From assembly GCF_002237555.1 (NCBI RefSeq), contig NZ_CP022540.1:2364501-2428500 (forward strand): 64,000 nt of DNA, in the 5' to 3' direction. The first letter of the stretch is position 1. Each line of letters begins with the position of its first letter. Both the position numbers and the translations under genes were made by a program. Below, piece after piece: positions 58,884 to 64,000 of the stretch. The notes below the pieces were generated by a model, which was not told the DNA's origin, searched no databases, and saw nothing but the letters and a program-made list of their open reading frames with translations. This DNA comes from Antarctobacter heliothermus (GTDB lineage: Bacteria > Pseudomonadota > Alphaproteobacteria > Rhodobacterales > Rhodobacteraceae).

Positions 58884-58918
58884 AACCCGCGACTAGAACT
58901 GCTTGGTTTCGCGACAGG

Positions 58919-58947
58919 AAAGGCCCTCCACGCGGGGGCCTTTGCAC
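58919..58947 (+). terminator. Hairpin terminator after the FAH-family gene
   Basis: AAAGGCCC (58919-58926) and GGGCCTTT (58936-58943), a perfect 8-bp stem with a 9-nt loop, 36 bp after the stop. The A and T ends of the stem fit a Rho-independent terminator acting in both directions, although no long U-run follows. Confidence 0.65.
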
Positions 58948-59045
58948 GTCGGGGTGAATGTGAAAGGTTTCTAGGGTCGGAGCACAATGGCCGCTCCGAG
59001 CCCATCTTTACCGAATGCTGCACCATCAACGAAGGTCCGGTTAAC

Positions 59046-59549
59046 TCAAAGCTTCACGTCACCATGATGCAGCACGATATTGAATCCTTCCTTTGGAGAG
59101 GGAGCAACGAAGTACTTTGAAATCTGTCGAAATTGCTCTTCGGTTGCAGCAAACGGATGATCACCTTGCGCATTGCGAGCGTGAAGTCGTGCGATACAGA
59201 CTTCGTCAGGGACATCTAATACGTGAAGTTGATGTGCAGCCGTTGTTTGTTCCAAGATGCTCCGCATCCAGTCACGCGACGCAATCGTGTTCGCCTGGAA
59301 GTCCAAAACGACAGAAACTCCCTCATTCAGCAATGATACGACGTGCGGCCCCATGACCTCACGATATTTCGACATGCACCGCATGTAGTCTGACATCGAA
59401 GACATTTCTTCAGAATAGAGACCATTCAGCCAATCGTCTTCAGCAATCGTCACAGTTCCAGCCGCACGGCTAAGTTCGGCAGCCAGTGTGGATTTGCCAG
59501 AAGCAATTTTTCCGCACATCAGGTGCAGGGTTGGTGTTGTCGAGGACAT
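59046..59549 (-). CDS. AAA/P-loop small kinase-like ATPase
   Basis: A 167-residue nucleotide-binding protein: Walker A GKIASGKST, then IAEDDWLNGLY (possible acid), a region VVLDFQANTIASRDW and a lid-like segment with Arg (CIARLHARN). It resembles the AAA_33 group: zeta toxins, chloramphenicol phosphotransferase and small-molecule kinases. The true substrate is unknown. Codon use is visibly more AT-rich than in the genes around, and it interrupts the sugar-acid island, so it may be acquired. Upstream ATG context lacks a strong RBS. Confidence 0.75.
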   Translation of the reverse strand: MSSTTPTLHLMCGKIASGKSTLAAELSRAAGTVTIAEDDWLNGLYSEEMSSMSDYMRCMSKYREVMGPHVVSLLNEGVSVVLDFQANTIASRDWMRSILEQTTAAHQLHVLDVPDEVCIARLHARNAQGDHPFAATEEQFRQISKYFVAPSPKEGFNIVLHHGDVKL

Positions 59550-59901
59550 TTGAATAACCTTATTCGGCGCGGCGCGCGCAATTGACGTTCAGAGATGAGT
59601 TACCCGGTCCGGTCTTCAGACCGGGGTGGTAATTCGATTTTGGCCCAGACGGCCAAATTTCTGAACGAAGGTTTTCATGCTCATTTACTGGCACGTGGGC
59701 TTGTCAATGTCTATCGGTAGAGCGGACATTCAACGGTATTTTCCTAAAGCGGCTTTGTCCCGCTGAGCGGGCATTAAGCCCGCAAGGCTCCCAAGAATTT
59801 TTCGGGAGCCTTGGCCCGACATGCCTTCGCGGTCGCAAGCGGTTGCGCCGAATGCTGCACTGCGAAGGGTAGGGGCTGGCCCACGTGGGGGACTCTTCGC
59901 G
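59550..59901. other. Gene-poor 350-bp stretch with two hairpins
   Basis: No supported gene. Structures seen are CCGGTC-TTCA-GACCGG near 59615 and the 9-bp stem AAGGCTCCC / GGGAGCCTT (59784-59812). Base composition is lower in GC than the flanks. It separates the P-loop kinase from the SDR gene and may be a scar of the same insertion. Confidence 0.5.
59784..59812 (-). terminator. Hairpin near the end of the SDR gene
   Basis: AAGGCTCCC (59784-59792) and GGGAGCCTT (59804-59812), a perfect 9-bp stem with an AT-rich loop. It lies 90 bp beyond the stop of the leftward SDR gene and could end the transketolase-SDR operon. The loop, not the flank, is T-rich, so a simple terminator is not certain. Confidence 0.45.
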
Positions 59902-60654
59902 TCAGTGGATCAGAGAGCCGCCGTTTACGTCCACCTCGGAGCCGGTGACATAGGTCGAAAGATCAGAGGCAAGGAACAGGCAGCACCCCGCCACATCGCT
60001 GGCCGCGCCCGCCCGGGCCATGGGTATGCCGGCGAGGATCTGTTCCATCATCTCGTCGGTCAGCTTGCCTTCGGTGATGTCGGTGGCGATGAACCCCGGG
60101 CAGACCGCATTGGCACGGATGCCTTCGGGGGCCAGTTCGCGCGCCATGGCCTTGGTCAGGCCCAGCACGCCGGCCTTGGCCGCTGAATAATGTGGCCCGC
60201 CAAAGATGCCGCCGCCGCGCTGGGCGGATACCGACGAGATGTTTACGATGGTCCCGGTCTTGCGGTCGCGCATGTGCGGGATCAGCGCTTGAGCCATGTA
60301 GAGCGTGCCGCGCAGGTTGACGTCTGTCACCGCCTCATAGTTCTGCGGCTCGATCTGCATCAGTTTCAGCGGCTGGGTGATGCCGGCGTTGTTGACGAGG
60401 ATATCGATGTGCCCGAAGGCGTCGATGGCCGTCTTTGCAGCGGCGTCACACTGCGGTTTGCTGGTGACATCGCAGGGCAGGCCGATGTGGCCCTCGCCCG
60501 GAAGATCAGCGGCGGCGGCGCGGGCGGCCTCGTCATTCAGGTCCAGAATGGCGATGCGCGCGCCGTGGTCGGCAAAGAGTTTGGCAGTCGCCTTGCCAAG
60601 GCCGCGCGCGCTGGCGGCACCGGTGATCAGAGCGGTCTTGTGTTTCAGAAGCAT
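59902..60654 (-). CDS. SDR-family oxidoreductase
   Basis: Short-chain dehydrogenase, 250 residues. The cofactor loop TGAASARGLG carries two extra residues compared with TGxxxGxG, a feature of one SDR subgroup. ILDLND, NNAGIT, Ser in NISSVSA and catalytic PHYSAAKAGVLG are intact; DVNGGSLIH ends it. AGGAAAAACA precedes the ATG at 60654. It is the last gene after the split transketolase pair, with an intergenic repeat between, and probably oxidises or reduces a sugar linked to that enzyme. Confidence 0.89.
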   Translation of the reverse strand: MLLKHKTALITGAASARGLGKATAKLFADHGARIAILDLNDEAARAAAADLPGEGHIGLPCDVTSKPQCDAAAKTAIDAFGHIDILVNNAGITQPLKLMQIEPQNYEAVTDVNLRGTLYMAQALIPHMRDRKTGTIVNISSVSAQRGGGIFGGPHYSAAKAGVLGLTKAMARELAPEGIRANAVCPGFIATDITEGKLTDEMMEQILAGIPMARAGAASDVAGCCLFLASDLSTYVTGSEVDVNGGSLIH

Positions 60655-60737
60655 TGTTTTTCCTGTGGTTGGCCGGGGAGGGGGCATCATGCCAGAGGCA
60701 TGCTTTCAGCATGGCCCCCGCCGCCTATTGGGCGACT

Positions 60738-60765
60738 CCCCCGGGATATTTCTGGACAGAAGAAG
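60738..60765. repeat. CCCGGGATATTTC intergenic repeat, copy before the SDR
   Basis: CCCCCGGGATATTTC and TGGACAGAAGAAG, identical in its core to the copies at 44.0, 47.3 and 52.5 kb. The preceding hairpin is changed here: GGGGGC ... GCATGGCCCCC with an inner GCATG pair (60680-60719). It lies between the split-transketolase gene and the SDR, both read leftward. Confidence 0.75.
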
Positions 60766-60771
60766 CACAGG

Positions 60772-61827
60772 TCAGAGCCAGGATTTGACCCGGGTGGTGA
60801 TGGCGTTGACCGACAGTCCGTATTGATCGTGCAGCGTGGGAAGGGCGCCCGCGTCTAGGAATTCATCCGGCAGCGCGATGGTGCGGAACGTGGGGTGGAT
60901 GTCCGCGCGCATGAGGTCTGCGGCCACCGCTTCTCCCAGCCCGCCGACGATGGTGTGGTTTTCCAGCGTGACGACGAGGCGGCCGGTCTTGGCGGCCTCG
61001 GCGCGGATGGTTTGGGTGTCCAGCGGTTTGATCGTGGGGACGTGCAGGACAGCGCAATCGGTGCCGTCCTTTTTCAAGGCTTTGGCCGCATCCAGGGCGC
61101 GCATGGTCATGAAGCCGGTGGAGATAAACAGCACGTCCGACCCGCCGTGGATGACCTGCGCCTTGCCCAGTTGGAATTTGTAGCCGTATTCACCCAGCAC
61201 GTCCGGCACCTGCCCGCGCAGGAGGCGCATGTAGACCGGGCCGGGATGATCGGCGATGGCGTGTGTGGCCTGCGTGATTTCCGTGGCGTCGCAGGGATCG
61301 ACGATGGTCAGGTTGGGCATACCGCGAAAGATGGCGAGGTCTTCGGTCGCTTGGTGGCTGGGGCCGTAGCCGGTGGTCAGGCCGGGCAGGGCGCAGACGA
61401 TCTTGACCGGCAGGTTCTCCTCGGCAATCGCCATGATGATAAAGTCATAGGCGCGGCGTGAGGCGAAGACCGCGTAGGTGGTGGCGAAGGGGGTGAACCC
61501 CTCACGCGCCAGCCCGGCGGCGGTCGAGATCATGACCTGTTCGGCCATGCCCATCTGGTAGAAGCGGTCGGGGTATTCTTTGGCGAAGACATGCAGGTCG
61601 GTGTATTTTGACAGGTCCGCTGTCAGGCCGACGATGTCGTTGCGGGTTTTCGCCAGATCGCAGAGCGCATGGCCAAAGGGGGCCGCGACGGTATTGCGAC
61701 CCTCGGCATCCAGCGAGGCGATCATGGCGGAGGTGGTCAGGCGCTCACCCGTGGCTGAGACGGGCATGGTGCGGGGCGTGGATTTGGGTTTACGGCGGGA
61801 GTGCGCGCCGATGGGGGCGTTGGTCAT
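60772..61827 (-). CDS. Transketolase, C-terminal subunit (split type)
   Basis: A 351-residue protein with the pyrimidine-binding and C-terminal domains of transketolase: GLTADLSKYTDLHVFAKEYPDRFYQMGMAEQVMISTAAGLA (with the catalytic Glu), AGLTTGYGPSHQATEDLAIFRGMPN-type block and VTLENHTIVGGLGEAV. It must pair with the N-terminal subunit encoded 15 bp upstream. An N-terminal Lys/Arg-rich tail (SRRKPKSTPRT) of about 35 residues precedes the domain. AGGAGCACC precedes the ATG at 61827. Split transketolases occur in sugar and apiose-type pathways; which ketose phosphate is used is unknown. Confidence 0.9.
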   Translation of the reverse strand: MTNAPIGAHSRRKPKSTPRTMPVSATGERLTTSAMIASLDAEGRNTVAAPFGHALCDLAKTRNDIVGLTADLSKYTDLHVFAKEYPDRFYQMGMAEQVMISTAAGLAREGFTPFATTYAVFASRRAYDFIIMAIAEENLPVKIVCALPGLTTGYGPSHQATEDLAIFRGMPNLTIVDPCDATEITQATHAIADHPGPVYMRLLRGQVPDVLGEYGYKFQLGKAQVIHGGSDVLFISTGFMTMRALDAAKALKKDGTDCAVLHVPTIKPLDTQTIRAEAAKTGRLVVTLENHTIVGGLGEAVAADLMRADIHPTFRTIALPDEFLDAGALPTLHDQYGLSVNAITTRVKSWL

Positions 61828-61841
61828 GGCGGTGCTCCTGT

Positions 61842-62687
61842 TCAGGCCGGGATTTGCGCGTCGAGATGGGCAATGGCGCGGGCCCATTCGTCAGGATCGA
61901 CCCGCACGAAATGGGTGATTTCGCGCTCTTCAAGAAAGGGCACGCCTTTGCACATCTGGGTGCGGCAGATGATGACGCGGGGGCGCGGTTCGGACAGGTT
62001 GCGAGCGGTGTCGAAGGCCGCGACCAGCGCGTCCATGTCGTTGCCGTCGACCTCTTGCGCGTGCCAGCCGAAGGCAGCCCATTTCGGGGCCTCGTCGCCC
62101 TTGGCCAGTGCCTGTGTCGTTGGCCCGTCGGCCTGCTGGTCGTTGAAATCGACCACGCAGATCAGGTTGTCCAACTGGTGGGACCGGGCGGCCATGACCG
62201 CCTCCCAGGTCGAGCCTTCGCCCAGTTCGCCGTCCGACATGAGGTTGTAGACAAAGGCAGGGTTGTTCTTGCGCTTCAGACCCAGCGCCGCGCCCACGGC
62301 GATGCCAAGGCCGTGGCCCAGAGAGCCGCCGGTGATCTCCATCCCCGGTGTGTAGGCGGCCATGCCGGACATGGGCATGCGGCTGTCGTCCATGCCGTAG
62401 GTTTCCAGCTCATCCTCGGGCAGGATGCAGGCCTCGATCATCGCGGAATAGAGCGCGATGGCGTAGTGGCCGATGGAGAGATAGAAACGGTCTCGCCCTT
62501 CCCACTCCGGGTCTTCGGGGCGGTAGGTCAGCGCGTGGAAATAGTTGACCGCCAGCACGTCGGCGACGCCAAGCGCCTGTCCGATGTAACCCTGTCCCTG
62601 AACTTGAGCCATGCGCAGCGCCAGCCGCCGGATCGACCAGGCACGCCGCATCAGGCTCGTATTCGAGCCGTCGTGGAGCGTCGTCAT
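61842..62687 (-). CDS. Transketolase, N-terminal subunit (split type)
   Basis: A 281-residue protein containing the thiamine diphosphate-binding domain: TGGSLGHGLGIAVGAALGL and the ThDP motif SDGELGEGSTWEAVMAA with NLICVVDFNDQQADG. GGGAGGAGGCGC precedes the ATG. It is the first gene of the leftward tkt-tkt-SDR operon. In the 77-bp gap to the AraC-type gene upstream, I see no palindrome of the GntR type, so this operon may be outside that regulon. Confidence 0.91.
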   Translation of the reverse strand: MTTLHDGSNTSLMRRAWSIRRLALRMAQVQGQGYIGQALGVADVLAVNYFHALTYRPEDPEWEGRDRFYLSIGHYAIALYSAMIEACILPEDELETYGMDDSRMPMSGMAAYTPGMEITGGSLGHGLGIAVGAALGLKRKNNPAFVYNLMSDGELGEGSTWEAVMAARSHQLDNLICVVDFNDQQADGPTTQALAKGDEAPKWAAFGWHAQEVDGNDMDALVAAFDTARNLSEPRPRVIICRTQMCKGVPFLEEREITHFVRVDPDEWARAIAHLDAQIPA

Positions 62688-62764
62688 GCGCCTCCTCCCC
62701 TGTTCGTCTTTTTGTTGGATCGGACTGTGACAGCTAGCAGTCGACGGGGCAAGGGTCTTGGCGG

Positions 62765-63724
62765 TCAGTCCCGTTGGCGCAGGGTCCGAGGCGTTGCGCC
62801 GAAGGTCGCGTGAAAGGCGCGGGCCAGGGCCGAGGCATCCTCGTACCCGCAGCGGGTGGCGATTTCGCTGACCGAGAGGGTGGTCTGTTCCACCAGCCGC
62901 CGCGCCGCGTTCAGACGCAGGGCGCGGTAGGTGGCGCCGGGACCGCGGCCCAGAACGGTGCGAAAGCGGCGTTCCAAAGCGCGCGAGGTGACGTTTAGGC
63001 GGCGGGCGACGGCAGCCACCGGCAGCGGCGCCTCGACGTTGCGGCGCATGATCGACACTGCCGCCTCGACCAGCTGGTCGTCGCTGAGGCGCGGGGGCAG
63101 ATCGGCGGGGGCGGGGCGTTCGCCATGCATGAACAGGGCCGCCACCTCTAGCCGCAGCATTGGGCCGTGGTGTTGTCCGATAAGGTCCAGCATCAGTTCA
63201 AAAGCGGTGGTGCCGCCGCCGCAACTGAGGATGTCGCCGTCGTTGACGACCCGTTCCGGGCGCGCCTCGACCTCTGGGAACGTCTCTGCGAAATTGTCCA
63301 GCTCATCCCAGTGCAGGGTGGCGCGCCGCTCGTCCAGCAGGCCCGCCGCAGCAAGCAGCCAGCTGCCCATGTCCAGCCCCGCCAGCGTGCCGAAGCGCCG
63401 CCGCGCCGCGCGCAGGGCGCGCAGGGTGTCCGGCCCTGCCTGCGCCTGAAAATCGTAGCTGGGCAAAAGCAGCAGGTAGTCGCCGCCGGGATGGCGGGCG
63501 AGGCTGTCCTCTGGCGTGACCGGCAGGCCGGAGGATGACGTCAGCGTTTCCCGTGTCAGGCCAAGGAATTGCCAACGGTAGAGCGGCCTGCGCGCCAGTG
63601 TGTTGGCAGCCCGCAATGGCTCGATCGCGTTGGCAAGGCACAGGTTGGAGAAGTTCGGAAACAGCAGCACGCCCACGGTGCGTGTCGCATTCTGCGGAGT
63701 ATCGGGGGCGTTCTGCATATCCAT
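62765..63724 (-). CDS. GlxA-type AraC-family regulator with amidotransferase-like domain
   Basis: A 319-residue regulator: N-terminal DJ-1/PfpI-like domain (GVLLFPNFSNLCLANAIEPLRAANTL, LAGLDMGSWLLAAAGLLDERRATLHW with Cys replaced by Met), C-terminal AraC HTH pair (SVSEIATRCGYEDASALARAFHATFGATPRTLR). GlxA-type regulators such as CdhR or GbdR control carnitine, betaine and related catabolism. It is divergent from the acyl-CoA dehydrogenase gene, which may be its target. ATG at 63724 follows GCGGGG. Confidence 0.9.
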   Translation of the reverse strand: MDMQNAPDTPQNATRTVGVLLFPNFSNLCLANAIEPLRAANTLARRPLYRWQFLGLTRETLTSSSGLPVTPEDSLARHPGGDYLLLLPSYDFQAQAGPDTLRALRAARRRFGTLAGLDMGSWLLAAAGLLDERRATLHWDELDNFAETFPEVEARPERVVNDGDILSCGGGTTAFELMLDLIGQHHGPMLRLEVAALFMHGERPAPADLPPRLSDDQLVEAAVSIMRRNVEAPLPVAAVARRLNVTSRALERRFRTVLGRGPGATYRALRLNAARRLVEQTTLSVSEIATRCGYEDASALARAFHATFGATPRTLRQRD

Positions 63725-63773
63725 CCCCGCCGATCTACTCTCTAGTAACACCATCACGCAAGCGGAGGGTGCC

Positions 63774-64000
63774 ATGCAGTTCGGATTGAGCGATGAGCAG
63801 GAGATGATCGTCTCTACCGTGCGGAGTTTTGTCGAGAACGAGATTTACCCTCATGAGGCCGAGGTGGAGCGCACCGGAGAGGTGCCGCCGGGACTGGGCG
63901 AAGAGATCAAGCGCAAGGTGCTGGATCTGGGGTTCTACGCCTGCAATTTCCCCGAGGAGGTTGGCGGCGCGGGTCTGAGCCATCTGGATTTCACGCTGGT
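63774..64000 (+). CDS. Acyl-CoA dehydrogenase, N-terminal part (cut by window end)
   Basis: Seventy-five codons are visible: QFGLSDEQEMIVSTVRSFV, the first helices of the acyl-CoA dehydrogenase fold, then GLGEEIKRKVLDLGFYACNFPEEVGGAGLSHLDF with the conserved PEEVGGAG turn. GGAGGGTGCC precedes the ATG. The gene runs past the window edge, so the catalytic Glu and substrate type cannot be judged; CaiA-like or short-chain types are options. Divergent from the GlxA-type regulator with a 49-bp gap. Confidence 0.88.
   Translation, partial: MQFGLSDEQEMIVSTVRSFVENEIYPHEAEVERTGEVPPGLGEEIKRKVLDLGFYACNFPEEVGGAGLSHLDFTL

Noticed and set aside
59594..59728. Short plus-strand frame starting MSYPVRSSDRGG
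   Set aside because: No RBS, no recognisable motif, and part of it is the CCGGTC hairpin; not supportable as a gene.
1..64000. CRISPR arrays, rRNA or tRNA genes, riboswitches, replication origins
   Set aside because: No regularly spaced repeats, no rRNA or complete tRNA-like sequence, no recognised riboswitch core and no repABC or dnaA-box cluster was seen on either strand.

Overview
The window is a high-GC alphaproteobacterial segment, most probably from the Roseobacter group of Rhodobacteraceae. That placement is an inference from gene content: TRAP and Liv transporters, Tat-exported multicopper oxidases, BKACE, many SDRs, and a family of intergenic repeats. It holds about 55 genes and no rRNA, tRNA or CRISPR array.

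Region 1 (1-7.4 kb) is worn DNA around an efflux pump. An intact 851-bp IS5-family element (365-1215, TA target duplication) is followed by two decayed genes: a secreted ricin-B-like protein stopped by tandem TAA TGA, and a cytochrome b561 with a frameshift and two stops. Intact genes for an RND adaptor and pump come next, then an internally deleted IS481-type remnant.

Region 2 (7.4-16.7 kb) is a copper-handling island. A rightward operon encodes a DUF305 membrane protein, a glutaredoxin-MauE fusion, a Cys/His-rich small protein, cytochrome c, a multicopper oxidase and cytochrome c'. A converging leftward operon encodes a second Cys-rich small protein, a lipoprotein, a TolC-like lipoprotein, a second multicopper oxidase, a CusF-like protein and a SHOCT protein. 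An L,D-transpeptidase lies at its edge.

Region 3 (16.9-21.5 kb): an Lrp/AsnC regulator diverges from aceE-aceF, a homodimeric-type pyruvate dehydrogenase E1 and a single-lipoyl E2.

Region 4 (21.5-36.6 kb) is a catabolic cluster for an unknown substrate. It has a GntR regulator with an SDR, a lambda-crystallin-type 3-hydroxyacid dehydrogenase, a beta-keto acid cleavage enzyme, a complete Liv-type ABC transporter, an alpha/beta hydrolase, four more SDRs, a LysR regulator, and a two-component flavin monooxygenase with its reductase.

Region 5 (36.9-62.7 kb) is a large sugar-acid catabolic island. It contains a DenD-like dehydrogenase, KDG-type kinase, FAD-linked 2-hydroxyacid dehydrogenase, LysE exporter, HIBADH-family reductase, LacI regulator, two PhyH dioxygenases, an RraA-like aldolase, IlvD/Edd and UxaA-family dehydratases, SDRs, an oxidoreductase of the Gfo/Idh/MocA family, a DMT transporter, a TRAP transporter, an FAH-family hydrolase and a split transketolase. 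Four copies of the palindrome TGGTATACCA sit at promoters in this island and at its own GntR gene, which suggests one regulon. That GntR gene is frameshifted by an apparent AG duplication. Five copies of a CCCGGGATATTTC-type intergenic repeat lie only in this half of the window.

The window ends in a GlxA/AraC-type regulator diverging from an acyl-CoA dehydrogenase gene cut by the window edge.
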